Positions 1 to 7,311 of a stretch of 14,454 bases of DNA are shown one piece after another (within the stretch, counting starts at the first letter, position 1; each line of letters starts with the position of its first letter). The stretch is taken from NCBI GenBank assembly GCA_902475005.1, contig CABRXV010000048.1, positions 1 to 14,454 of the forward strand, given 5' to 3'. The notes under the pieces are model-generated. The model did not search any database, was not told where the DNA came from, and saw only the letters and a program-made list of their open reading frames with translations. Source of the DNA: CABRXV01 sp900754955. GTDB taxonomy: Bacteria > Actinomycetota > Coriobacteriia > Coriobacteriales > Eggerthellaceae. Both the position numbers and the translations under genes were made by a program.

Positions 1-975
1 GTCGGGGTTCGCCTGCATGATCGCGCGCTTCGTCACGGGGCCCGCCGCATGCTCCACGAACGCCCGCACGCGCTCGGCCTTGCCACTCGGCGCGCTCGCC
101 CGCACCTCCACGCGCTCGAAGAGCTGCTCGTATGCCGCGTGGATGCACGCGAACCAGTACTCGACAAAGGGACGGTAGTCGCCGCGGGCGCGCTCCCACC
201 CTTCCACGCACGCGTTGAGCGCGTCGTAGTAGGCGGCAGCATCCTGCGCGATGATCGCATCGACGCTCACGTAGCGGAAGATGTCGAAGTGCGCCTTCTC
301 CATGAGCAGCGCCGCGGCCAGGCGCGCCACGCGTCCGTTGCCCTCCGCAAACGGGCGAATGCACAGCAGGTCGACCGTGAACACCGCCGCGAGGATGAGC
401 GGGCTGCAGCGGTCGGCGTCGAACGCCTGGGCGAGGCTGTCGCACGCCGCTCCGAACACGAGCGGCGTCTCGAACGCCACGATGGGGCTCACCTGGACGG
501 CGCGGGCGTGCCCGTCGACGAGAACCTGCATGTAGTCCTCGCGGCGGTAGCGGCTGCGCTTGCCGAACGTCTTGTTGGCGTAGAGCGTCTCGAAGATGCG
601 CACCATCGTCGCCGAGGAGAGCTCGAGCTCGTCGGCCTGCTGCTCGATTGCACGGAGCGCCCGCGCATAGCCGAACGCCTGGGCTTCAACGTCCTCAAGC
701 CCGGCGAGGTAGTCGGCGGGGCGCTCGGGGTACGTCTCCTCCTCGTGCGCGAGCACAGCGCGCAGGCGGTCCTCCGACAGCCGCAGGCCCTCGATGCGCA
801 ACGAGGCGTCCACGTTGTCGAAGCGGGCCTGTCGCTCGAAGGCGGCGAGCACGTCGGGATGAAGCTGCTTGAGCAGGTCGACCTTGCCCTTGTCCTGGTG
901 AAGCAGCGCATTGAGGTCCCCCGCCCTGCGCTCGAACAGCGCATGCGGCAAGTTGAGGTAATCAAACGTTCTCAT
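1..975 (-). CDS. Fic-domain protein with Arg in place of the catalytic His (3' end cut by the window)
   Basis: The minus-strand frame is open from the ATG at 975-973 to the left edge (325 codons, no stop). Fic proteins usually transfer AMP from ATP to hydroxyl groups of target proteins. The Fic loop is at residues 206-215 and reads IRPFAEGNGR, against the usual IHPFxDGNGR, so the catalytic His is Arg207 (codon CGC at 357-355, one base from CAC). Phe209, Glu211, Gly212, Asn213, Gly214, Arg215 and Arg218 are kept. An N-terminal inhibitory-helix motif S-x3-E-G (SLRIEG, residues 58-63) places it in the class with a built-in inhibitor. The visible C-terminus (about 300-325) looks like the start of the winged-helix tail of such proteins. 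A GGAG 7 bases upstream supports the start. It is divergent from the AOR operon. Family is confident; AMPylation activity is doubtful because of the His-to-Arg change. Confidence 0.9.
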   Translation of the reverse strand, partial: MRTFDYLNLPHALFERRAGDLNALLHQDKGKVDLLKQLHPDVLAAFERQARFDNVDASLRIEGLRLSEDRLRAVLAHEEETYPERPADYLAGLEDVEAQAFGYARALRAIEQQADELELSSATMVRIFETLYANKTFGKRSRYRREDYMQVLVDGHARAVQVSPIVAFETPLVFGAACDSLAQAFDADRCSPLILAAVFTVDLLCIRPFAEGNGRVARLAAALLMEKAHFDIFRYVSVDAIIAQDAAAYYDALNACVEGWERARGDYRPFVEYWFACIHAAYEQLFERVEVRASAPSGKAERVRAFVEHAAGPVTKRAIMQANPD

Positions 976-1291
976 CGTTCACTCCATCCCTTTCTGCCTA
1001 GCCATAAGGCAGATGGATTGCACGCCTTCTCCCGCGTACGACAGAAAATCGGGCAGGTACCGTGCAAGTCGCGCTCCCCCGGCAAAACTAGAACCGCCAC
1101 ATGCCCATTATCCGTGTTTGAATATGAGATGGAGACCGCTCGTCCGCGAAGCGCACGTCATCGTCGGGCAGCGCCTCCCCTGGCAGAATCCGTCCGACCA
1201 AGGCCGCTCCGGCGCTTGCGCGCGGGGCGACAAGCGGGGCCGCAAGACGAGGTGCGCGCCCCGACGGACCCGAGAGAGGAAGGGTGGCCCT
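976..1291. other. Divergent intergenic region between fic and the AOR operon
   Basis: This 316-base gap must hold the promoters of the fic gene (leftward) and the ferredoxin/AOR operon (rightward). No convincing sigma-70 pair could be picked. Visible dyads are CTGCCT/AGGCAG flanking a 7-base loop at 1004-1022 or so, an inverted repeat TTGCACG (1018-1024) with CGTGCAA (1061-1067), and CGGGGCG (1223-1229) with CGCCCCG (1257-1263), which would form a hairpin in the operon leader. An upstream in-frame extension of the ferredoxin ORF exists here but does not look coding. Confidence 0.5.
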
Positions 1292-1777
1292 ATGGCTCAG
1301 CAGCTGGTTGTCGACCCGAAGCGCTGCGTCGCATGCCGCACCTGCGAACTCGTGTGCTCCTTCGAGCACAACGAGGAATTCAACCCGCGGCTCGCAAACG
1401 TCAGCGTCTTCCACTACGAGGAGGCGGCCATCACCGTCCCCATCATGTGCCTGCAATGCGACGAGGCATCGTGCGCGAAGGTGTGTCCCACGGGCGCCCT
1501 TTCCCGCAACGCCGACGGCGTGGTGGTCCACGACGCAAGCAAGTGCATCGTCTGCAAGATGTGCGTGAGCGCCTGCCCGCTCGGCAACATGTCCTATTCG
1601 CCGCGCACGAAGTCGGTGTTCAAGTGCGACCTGTGCACGAGCACGAGCGGCGTCCCGCAGTGCGCCAAGTTCTGCCCCACCGGCGCCATCAGCCTCGTCG
1701 ACCCCGCCGAAGCGCCCGATAAGAAGCAGCTGGCGGCCGACCGACTCAAGGCGGCCATCGAGGAGGTGCAGGCATAA
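1292..1777 (+). CDS. Four-cluster [4Fe-4S] ferredoxin-like electron-transfer subunit of the AOR
   Basis: This 161-aa protein has sixteen cysteines in four ferredoxin-type groups: CVACRTCELVC near residue 10, CLQCDEASCAKVCP in the middle, CIVCKMCVSACP, and CDLC followed by CAKFCP. The layout is that of the HycB/DmsB/AorA family, which wires a molybdo- or tungstoenzyme to its electron acceptor. It should bind four [4Fe-4S] clusters in the cytoplasm; no signal peptide is seen. The ATG at 1292 is chosen because it follows a purine-rich GAGAGGAAGGG stretch and puts the first Cys motif at the usual distance; the open frame extends upstream to 1013 but that part has no ferredoxin character. Its TAA overlaps the AOR ATG by one base, so translation is probably coupled. 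Inference: it is the small subunit of the AOR, as in the AorA-AorB pairs of bacterial aldehyde oxidoreductases. Confidence 0.93.
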   Translation: MAQQLVVDPKRCVACRTCELVCSFEHNEEFNPRLANVSVFHYEEAAITVPIMCLQCDEASCAKVCPTGALSRNADGVVVHDASKCIVCKMCVSACPLGNMSYSPRTKSVFKCDLCTSTSGVPQCAKFCPTGAISLVDPAEAPDKKQLAADRLKAAIEEVQA

Positions 1778-3582
1778 TGACCCAGGCAAAAGGCTGGATG
1801 GGAACGATCCTCCGCGTCAACCTGACCGACGGCACCATCGTTAAGGAACCGCTCAACATGAAGGACGCCAACGACTACGTGGGCGCCCGCGGCCTCGGTA
1901 CGAAGTACTACTGCAACGAGGTCGACCCCACCATCGACCCGCTGTCCCCTGAGAACAAGCTCATCTTCATGACGGGCCCGCTCACCGGCACCGCCGCCTC
2001 CTCGGCGGGCCGCTACGAGGTGGTGTCGAAGGCCCCGCTCACGGGCACCATCGGTGCGGCGAACTCGGGCGGCCACTTCGGCCCCGAGCTCAAGTACGCC
2101 GGCTACGACGGCATCATCTTCGAGGGTCGCGCCGACCACCCCGTCTACCTCCACATCGACGACGCGGCGGTCGAGCTGCTCGACGCGAGCGAGCTGTGGG
2201 GCCAGGGCGTCCACGAGACCACCGAGGCGCTCGAGGCGAAGCACGGCAAGGTGCGCGTGTCCTGCATCGGCACGCCGGGCGAGCGCATGATGCTCTTCGC
2301 CGCCGTCATGAACGACAAGAACCGCGCCGCAGGCCGCGGCGGCATGGGCGCGGTCATGGGCTCGAAGAACCTCAAGGCCGTCGTCGTGCGCGGCACGGGC
2401 GGCGTGAAGGTCGCGCGCCCCGCCGCGTTCATGAAGGAGGTGGCGCGCGCCCGCGCCACGCTGCAGGCGCATCCGGTCACCGGCGAGGGCCTCGGCGCGC
2501 TCGGCACGCAGATCCTCGTGAACATCGTCAACGAGGTGGGCGGCCTGCCGCTGCGCAACGCGCGCGACGGCTCCTACTGGGAGGACGCCGACGACACGAG
2601 CGGCGAGACGCTCGTCAAGACGCACCTCGTGAAGAACCAGGGCTGCTTCGGCTGCTCGATCGCCTGCGGCCGCATCACCAAGGTCGAGGGCCGCGGCAAC
2701 TTCGACGGCTTCGGCGAAGGCCCCGAGTACGAGGCGGGTTGGAGCTACGGCGCCGCCTGCGGCGTGAACGACATCGCCGCCATCTGCAAGTGCAACTTCA
2801 TCTGCAACGAGCAGGGCATGGATCCGATCACGCTCGGCTCCACCGTCGCCTGCGCCATGGAGCTTTTCGAGGCCGGCTACATTCCCGAGAGCGACATCGG
2901 CTTCCCGCTGCGCTTCGGCGATGCCGAGGCGATGGTCAAGCTCACGCAGCTGTGCGCTGACGGCGAGGGCTTCGGCAAGATCATCGGCATGGGTTCCTAC
3001 CGCATGGCCGAGAAGTACGGACATCCCGAGCTGTCCATGAGCGTCAAGAAGCAGGAGATGCCCGCCTACGACGGCCGCGCCATCCAGGGCATCGGCCTCG
3101 AATACGCTACGTCGAACCGCGGCGGCTGCCACGTGCGCGGCTACATGATCAGCCCCGAGGTGCTCGGTCTGCCCGTGAAGATGGATCCGCTCGTCACCGA
3201 GGGCAAGGCGTCGATGCTCAAGACGTTCCAGGACCTCACGGCGCTGTGCGACTCCACGGGCATGTGCCTGTTCACCACGTTCGCCATCGGCCTGCCCGAG
3301 ATCGCGGGGCAGTACCGCGAGGCCGTCGGCTCCGACGAGTCCGACGAGGACATCCTGCTCAAGGGCGAGCGCATCTGGAACCTCGAGAAGCGCTTCAACA
3401 TGGCGGCCGGCGTCGAGAAGGACACCCTGCCTCCGCGCCTGCTGCGCGAGGCGCTGCCGAGCGGCCCGGCGAAGGGCAAGGTCAGCGAGCTGCAGACCAT
3501 GCTCGCCGAGTACTACGCCGAGCGCGGCTGGACCGCCGAGGGCGAGCCGACGCCCGCCAAGCTCGAGGAGCTGTCGCTGTAG
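1777..3582 (+). CDS. aor: Tungsten-containing aldehyde:ferredoxin oxidoreductase, catalytic subunit
   Basis: This 601-aa protein is of normal length for the AOR family, which oxidises aldehydes to carboxylic acids (or runs in reverse at low potential) at a tungsten bis-pterin centre with one [4Fe-4S] cluster. The N-terminal domain shows family sequence such as VGARGLGTKYY, TGPLTGT and RYEVVSKAPLTG. The cluster ligands are visible as C290-x2-C293-x3-C297 plus C497 in DSTGMC. The pterin-binding middle and C-terminal domains show FGDAEAM and ATSNRGGCHVRGY, the latter matching the conserved NRG-CH motif. An AGGAGG inside the upstream gene (about 1761-1766) serves as ribosome site. Sequence cannot tell which aldehyde is used. 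The downstream MoaD-like and NAD-module genes suggest a NAD-linked multi-subunit enzyme instead of the simple ferredoxin-linked archaeal type. Confidence 0.95.
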   Translation: MTQAKGWMGTILRVNLTDGTIVKEPLNMKDANDYVGARGLGTKYYCNEVDPTIDPLSPENKLIFMTGPLTGTAASSAGRYEVVSKAPLTGTIGAANSGGHFGPELKYAGYDGIIFEGRADHPVYLHIDDAAVELLDASELWGQGVHETTEALEAKHGKVRVSCIGTPGERMMLFAAVMNDKNRAAGRGGMGAVMGSKNLKAVVVRGTGGVKVARPAAFMKEVARARATLQAHPVTGEGLGALGTQILVNIVNEVGGLPLRNARDGSYWEDADDTSGETLVKTHLVKNQGCFGCSIACGRITKVEGRGNFDGFGEGPEYEAGWSYGAACGVNDIAAICKCNFICNEQGMDPITLGSTVACAMELFEAGYIPESDIGFPLRFGDAEAMVKLTQLCADGEGFGKIIGMGSYRMAEKYGHPELSMSVKKQEMPAYDGRAIQGIGLEYATSNRGGCHVRGYMISPEVLGLPVKMDPLVTEGKASMLKTFQDLTALCDSTGMCLFTTFAIGLPEIAGQYREAVGSDESDEDILLKGERIWNLEKRFNMAAGVEKDTLPPRLLREALPSGPAKGKVSELQTMLAEYYAERGWTAEGEPTPAKLEELSL

Positions 3583-3678
3583 CAATCCCCGGCAGGCCCG
3601 CGCTGCGGTGCTCTCGCGCAGCACAACAACGCCGCGAGGGGCACCCGACAGGTGCGAATCTGCCGGCACGCATCGCAA

Positions 3679-3715
3679 GCCCGCCGCCTGCGCACCCGTT
3701 GCGCGGGCGGCGGGC
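3679..3715 (+). terminator. Intercistronic GC-rich hairpin between AOR and moaD-like gene
   Basis: GCCCGCCGCCTGCGC (3679-3693) pairs with the segment ending GCGGCGGGC (3701-3715) over 15 positions with one G-U pair and a 7-base loop ACCCGTT. A run of five T follows at 3723-3727, separated from the stem by seven bases, so it is a weak intrinsic terminator or attenuator. Inference: it lets the ferredoxin and AOR be made in excess over the downstream genes, or protects the 3' end of the upstream message. Confidence 0.55.
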
Positions 3716-3755
3716 ACTGCGGTTTTTCCGCCTGAACGAGAAAAAGGAGCTTTGC

Positions 3756-4028
3756 ATGCTCGTGAAGTTCTTCGCCACCTACCGCCAGATCACCGGCTGC
3801 CGCACCTGCGAGGTGCCCGCACCCGCAAACGTGCTCGCTCTCATGCACGACCTGGCGCAGCGGTGGCCCGCGTTCAGGAACCTCGTATTGAACGAAGACG
3901 GCACGGGATTGGGCGACGACGTCATCGTGCTCGTGAACGGGCGCCACATCGAGCACCTCGACGGCGCCGACACGGCGCTCACCGAGCAGGACTACGTCGC
4001 CGTCACGCCCCTCGTTGCCGGCGGATGA
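3756..4028 (+). CDS. MoaD/ThiS-family ubiquitin-fold sulfur carrier
   Basis: This 90-aa protein ends in VTPLVAGG. The terminal Gly-Gly is the site that is adenylated and then thiocarboxylated in MoaD, where it donates sulfur to make the pyranopterin dithiolene of Mo and W cofactors. The body (MLVKFFATYRQITG, then DDVIVLVNGRHI and LTEQDYVAVTPL) fits the beta-grasp fold. AAGGAG lies six bases before the ATG. MoaD-like genes commonly sit beside AOR genes, and here a ThiF-like activating enzyme lies about 3 kb downstream. It probably supplies the tungsten cofactor of the AOR; a ThiS role in thiamine synthesis is unlikely in this setting. No other cofactor genes (moaA, moaC, moeA) are in the window. 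Confidence 0.85.
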   Translation: MLVKFFATYRQITGCRTCEVPAPANVLALMHDLAQRWPAFRNLVLNEDGTGLGDDVIVLVNGRHIEHLDGADTALTEQDYVAVTPLVAGG

Positions 4029-4039
4029 GAAGAGCAGTT

Positions 4040-4531
4040 ATGGCCAAAGAGGAACAAAAAGAGAAGATCAGGGAGATCATCGAGGCGTATCCGCCCGACC
4101 AGCGCTACGCGCTCGCCGCGCTCCAGGACATGCAGCACGCCTTCAACTACATCCCCGAGCCGGGCCTGCGCCAGCTCGCCCTGCACCTGGGATGCCCCGT
4201 GGCGCAGCTGTACTCCATGGCGACGTTCTACAAGGCGCTGTCGCTCACGCCGAAGGGCGAGCACATCATCAAAGTGTGCAACGGCACCGCCTGCCACCTG
4301 CGCGGCTCGATGAACCTCGTCACGCAGCTCAAGAGAGAGCTTGGAATCGATCCGGGGCAAACCACCGAGGACGGCCTGTTCTCGGTCGAGCTCGTCAACT
4401 GCCTCGGATCGTGCGCACTCGCGCCGGTCATGGTGGTCGACGGCACCTATCACAACAAGCTCAAGGTCGAGCAGGTGCGCGGCATCATCGACCAGTACGC
4501 CAACGGAGAGGAGGAGCATGATGAGCGCTGA
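4040..4531 (+). CDS. nuoE: NuoE/HydC-like [2Fe-2S] subunit of a NAD(P)-linked oxidoreductase
   Basis: This 163-aa thioredoxin-fold ferredoxin has the NuoE signature. Helical N-terminal sequence is followed by QLYSMATFYKAL, then the [2Fe-2S] ligands C-x4-C in CNGTAC and C-x3-C in CLGSC. In complex I and in trimeric hydrogenases and formate dehydrogenases this subunit sits next to the FMN subunit. The ATG at 4040 begins eleven bases after the moaD-like stop. The 3' end overlaps the next gene by 14 bases, a strong sign of coupled translation and of a fixed subunit ratio. Context says it belongs to the AOR complex, since no hydrogenase or formate dehydrogenase is encoded nearby. Confidence 0.93.
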   Translation: MAKEEQKEKIREIIEAYPPDQRYALAALQDMQHAFNYIPEPGLRQLALHLGCPVAQLYSMATFYKALSLTPKGEHIIKVCNGTACHLRGSMNLVTQLKRELGIDPGQTTEDGLFSVELVNCLGSCALAPVMVVDGTYHNKLKVEQVRGIIDQYANGEEEHDER

Positions 4532-6314
4532 CGTCAGCGAGATCCTCGTCTGCTGCGGCACGAGTTGCATCGCCAACGGCGCCCTCGACGTCGCCACGGC
4601 GATCGAGCGCGAGCTCGCGGCCCGCAAGGGCATCGGCAACGTCTCGGTGAAAACCGTGCGCACCGGCTGCTCGGGCCAGTGCGTGAAGGGGCCCGTCGTG
4701 CGCTTCATGCCGCGCGATCTCGTGTACTACCAGGTGAAGGCGAAGGACGTGCCCGCGATCATCGACTCGATCGAGGGCGATCCCGTCAAGCGCCTCATGT
4801 ACCGCGAGGGCAAGGAGTACTTCGAGCACCTTGCCGACAACCCGTTCTACGCGAAGCAGCACAAGATCGTGCTCGCCGACGTGGGCGTGATCGACCCGCT
4901 CTCCCTCGACGCCTACCGCGCACGCGGTGGCTACCAGGGCCTCGAGCGCGCGCTCACGATGACCCCCGACGAGATCATCACCGAGGTTGAGAAGAGCGGC
5001 CTGCGTGGCAAGGGCGGCGCGGGCTTCCCCACCGGCCGCAAGTGGCGCACTGCCGCCGGCTACGACAACTTCCCGAAGTACATCGTGTGCAACGGCGACG
5101 AGGGCGACCCCGGCGCGTTCATGGACGGTTCGACCATGGAGGGCTGCCCCCACGCCGTGATCGAGGGCATGATCATCGGCGCGCTCGCCATCGGCGCCGA
5201 GGAGGGCATCCTCTACATCCGCGACGAGTACGCGCTCGCCCGCGGCCACATCCAGCGCGCCATCGACGACGCGTACGCCGCCGGCATCCTTGGACCCTCC
5301 ATCATGGGGTCGGGCCACAAGCTCGACCTCTCCATCGTGCGCGGCGGCGGCGCGTTCGTCTGCGGCGAGTCCACCGCGCTCATGGCGTCCATCGAGGGGC
5401 GCGTCGGCGAGCCGCGCGCCAAGTACATCCGCAGCGTGCAGCGCGGCCTGTTCGACCAACCCACCGTGCTCAACAACGTGGAGACCCTCGCCTCGATCCC
5501 CTACATCCTGCGCGAAGGCGGCGACAAGTACGCCGAGCTCGGCACCGAAACCTCCAAGGGCACCAAGGTGTTCGCCATGGTGGGCAAGGTGAAGAACACC
5601 GGCCTCGTCGAGGTGCCGATGGGCACCACGCTGCGCACGCTCATCTACGACATCGGCGGCGGCATCATGGGCGACCGCCCGTTCAAGGCGATCCAAACCG
5701 GCGGCCCCTCCGGCGGCTGCATCCCCGAAAGCCTGCTCGATTTGCCCGTCGACTTCGATACGCTCACGCAGTACGGCGCCATGATGGGCTCGGGCGGCAT
5801 GATCGTCATGGACGACCGCTCCTGCATGGTGGAAGTGGCGCGCTACTACGTCGACTTCCTCTGCGAGGAGAGCTGCGGCAAGTGCACGCCGTGCCGCGAG
5901 GGTCTGCGCCAGATGCGCGCCATCCTCACCGACATCTGCGAGGGACGCGGCCAAGAAGGCGACATCGAGCTGCTCGAACGCATCGGGCACACGATGGAGG
6001 ACGCATCGCTGTGCGCGCTCGGCCGCACCGCTCCCAACCCCGTGCTCACCACCATCAAGTTCTTCCGCGACGAGTACGAGGCGCACATCCGCGAGCGGCG
6101 CTGCCCCGCCGGCGTCTGCGCCAAGCTCACGCGTTTCGTCATCGATCCCGAAACGTGCACGGGCTGCGGCGCCTGCGCGCGCGCCTGCCCGGCCGATGCG
6201 ATCTCGGGCGCGCTCAAGGAAGCGCACGCCATCGACCCGCAGAAGTGCATCGCCTGCGGCAGCTGCCGCGAGGCGTGCCGCTTCAATGCCGTGAGAACCG
6301 AAGGGAGGGATTAG
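4518..6314 (+). CDS. nuoF: NuoF/HydB-like FMN- and NAD(P)-binding subunit
   Basis: This 598-aa protein has the domain order of HydB of electron-bifurcating hydrogenases, which is longer than plain NuoF. An N-terminal thioredoxin-like [2Fe-2S] domain has C12-x4-C17 and C51-x3-C55. The FMN loop LRGKGGAGFPTGRKW starts near residue 162, and the NAD-binding GGGAFVCGESTAL is around 276-288. The [4Fe-4S] ligands are C453, C456, C459 and C499, and two C-terminal ferredoxin motifs start at C547 and C577. It should accept or donate hydride at FMN and pass electrons to FeS clusters. Two adjacent ATG codons (4518 and 4521) are possible starts; GGAGAGGAGG lies just upstream inside nuoE. Its C-terminal ferredoxin clusters could pass electrons to free ferredoxin, as known for HydB-type enzymes. 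Confidence 0.94.
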   Translation: MMSADVSEILVCCGTSCIANGALDVATAIERELAARKGIGNVSVKTVRTGCSGQCVKGPVVRFMPRDLVYYQVKAKDVPAIIDSIEGDPVKRLMYREGKEYFEHLADNPFYAKQHKIVLADVGVIDPLSLDAYRARGGYQGLERALTMTPDEIITEVEKSGLRGKGGAGFPTGRKWRTAAGYDNFPKYIVCNGDEGDPGAFMDGSTMEGCPHAVIEGMIIGALAIGAEEGILYIRDEYALARGHIQRAIDDAYAAGILGPSIMGSGHKLDLSIVRGGGAFVCGESTALMASIEGRVGEPRAKYIRSVQRGLFDQPTVLNNVETLASIPYILREGGDKYAELGTETSKGTKVFAMVGKVKNTGLVEVPMGTTLRTLIYDIGGGIMGDRPFKAIQTGGPSGGCIPESLLDLPVDFDTLTQYGAMMGSGGMIVMDDRSCMVEVARYYVDFLCEESCGKCTPCREGLRQMRAILTDICEGRGQEGDIELLERIGHTMEDASLCALGRTAPNPVLTTIKFFRDEYEAHIRERRCPAGVCAKLTRFVIDPETCTGCGACARACPADAISGALKEAHAIDPQKCIACGSCREACRFNAVRTEGRD

Positions 6315-6315
6315 G

Positions 6316-7083
6316 ATGGCCGAGATGCTGACCATCGAGATCGACGGCGTGCCGTGCACCTGCGAGAAGGGCGAATACCTCTACGACGTGGCGAAGCGCA
6401 ACGGCATCCGCATCCCCGCGCTCTGCCGCTCGGACGCCTTCGAGGACCATCGTGCGTGCTGCCGCATCTGCATCGTGGAGGTGGAGACGCGCGGTCGCAC
6501 CAAGGTGGTCACGAGCTGCGTGTACCCCGTCGAGCAGGAATGCATCGTGCGCACGAAGACCGACCGCATCCGCGAGGAGCGCGCCGTGCTCATGGCGCTG
6601 CTCGAGCGGCGCGCGCCCGACTCGGAGTACATGTACGACGTGGCCGAGAAGCTCGGCGCGCACGATGACGCCGGCTTCGCGCGCCTCACCGCGCTCGACG
6701 CGGGCAAGTGCATCCTGTGCGGCCTGTGCGTACAGGCGTGCAACGCGCTTGGAACCGGCGCCATCAGCACGGTCATGCGCGGCACCGACAAGAAGGTGAG
6801 CACGCCCTACGACACCGAGGCGCTTGCCTGCGTCGGGTGCCTGTCATGCGCGAACGTGTGCCCCACCGGTGAGATCACCTACACGCAGGACGCCGACCAG
6901 CGCACCATCTGGAACAAGACGTTCGACCTTGTGAAGTGCCATTCATGCGGCGCGATCATGGGCACGCCCGAATCGATCGCATGGTCGCAGCGCAACGAGA
7001 CGGTGAGCGTGCCGGCAGTGTGCGCCGCCTGCCGCAGGCGCGTCATCGCCGATTCGATGCGCGACACCTACCGCAACGTGTAG
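6316..7083 (+). CDS. Short NuoG/HydA N-terminal-like iron-sulfur subunit without a catalytic domain
   Basis: This 255-aa protein begins with a plant-type [2Fe-2S] domain (C37, C49, C52, C68). It lacks the His-Cys3 cluster site normally found next in NuoG and HydA (residues 85-115 have no Cys). It then has two [4Fe-4S] motifs, C132-x2-C-x2-C-x3-C and C172-x2-C-x2-C-x3-CP, and ends with C208-x2-C211 and C236-x2-C239, a rubredoxin- or zinc-ribbon-like pair. No H-cluster or molybdopterin domain follows; a TAG and hairpin end the operon. Such short proteins act as wires between the NuoE/F pair and a separate catalytic subunit. Here the only candidate is the AOR with its ferredoxin subunit. The ATG lies one base after the nuoF stop, with AGGGAGGG upstream. 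Confidence 0.9.
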   Translation: MAEMLTIEIDGVPCTCEKGEYLYDVAKRNGIRIPALCRSDAFEDHRACCRICIVEVETRGRTKVVTSCVYPVEQECIVRTKTDRIREERAVLMALLERRAPDSEYMYDVAEKLGAHDDAGFARLTALDAGKCILCGLCVQACNALGTGAISTVMRGTDKKVSTPYDTEALACVGCLSCANVCPTGEITYTQDADQRTIWNKTFDLVKCHSCGAIMGTPESIAWSQRNETVSVPAVCAACRRRVIADSMRDTYRNV

Positions 7084-7089
7084 CCCTTT

Positions 7090-7126
7090 GCCATCGGGAC
7101 GCGCCACGATGTTGCGTCCCGATGGC
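7090..7126 (+). terminator. Probable terminator at the end of the AOR operon
   Basis: A perfect 13-bp stem, GCCATCGGGACGC (7090-7102) with GCGTCCCGATGGC (7114-7126), encloses an 11-base loop. It starts seven bases after the stop codon. The trailing sequence GCTTTAA has only three T, so termination may be incomplete and could let transcription run on into the thiF-like gene. Confidence 0.7.
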
Positions 7127-7135
7127 GCTTTAAGC

Positions 7136-7275
7136 CCGCCGGGGATACGCGCTGGCAGGCACGTCGTGCGGCTGGCTCGTACCCTCGCCGGCAATGCACA
7201 CCCTTGCCAGCGGCGCGCACCCCGCCCGCCGCTGGCGGCGCGTATCTCCGGCGGCACACCTCCGGCGCCAGCGCG
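7136..7275 (+). promoter_or_regulatory. Highly structured leader of the thiF-like gene, with alternative pairings
   Basis: The leader can form a 17-bp stem between 7136-7152 and 7238-7254 (one G-U pair) that encloses 85 bases. Inside, TGGCA (7153-7157) pairs with TGCCA (7205-7209), and GTGC plus GCTGGC (7166-7176) pair with GCCGGC plus GCAC (7187-7199). A competing pairing joins CGCGCTGGC (7148-7156) to GCCAGCGCG (7267-7275), and CGCTGGCG (7230-7237) can pair with CGCCAGCG (7266-7273). Mutually exclusive pairings ahead of a cofactor-related gene are typical of riboswitches or attenuators. It does not match any class I can identify with certainty; a molybdenum/tungsten cofactor sensor is only a guess. 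GC-rich intergenic repeats could give the same picture. Confidence 0.4.
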
Positions 7276-7311
7276 CGTCTTATCGCCGCCATCCTCTCTG
7301 AAGGAGCATCC

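Noticed and set aside
1013..1291. Upstream start for the ferredoxin gene
   Set aside because: The added 93 residues carry no ferredoxin sequence and no ribosome site. The ATG at 1292 gives a normal-length protein.
49..1722. Plus-strand open frame of 557 codons across the fic gene and ferredoxin gene
   Set aside because: It runs opposite the Fic coding sequence and out of frame with the ferredoxin, with no recognisable domain.
1594..3717. Long open frame on the minus strand opposite the AOR gene (about 700 codons)
   Set aside because: It is antisense to a clear AOR gene. The product is Ala/Arg/Leu/His-rich without domains, the usual shadow of high-GC codon use.
4485..6359. Minus-strand open frame opposite nuoF
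   Set aside because: Antisense to a gene with intact FMN, NAD and FeS motifs; composition is that of a shadow ORF.
6316..7083. [FeFe]-hydrogenase catalytic subunit
   Set aside because: The N-terminal FeS domains resemble HydA but there are no H-cluster cysteine motifs and the protein stops at 255 residues.
7136..7275. Firm call of a Moco/tungsten cofactor riboswitch
   Set aside because: Stem architecture and context are suggestive, but I could not match conserved nucleotides with confidence, so it is kept as an unassigned structured leader.
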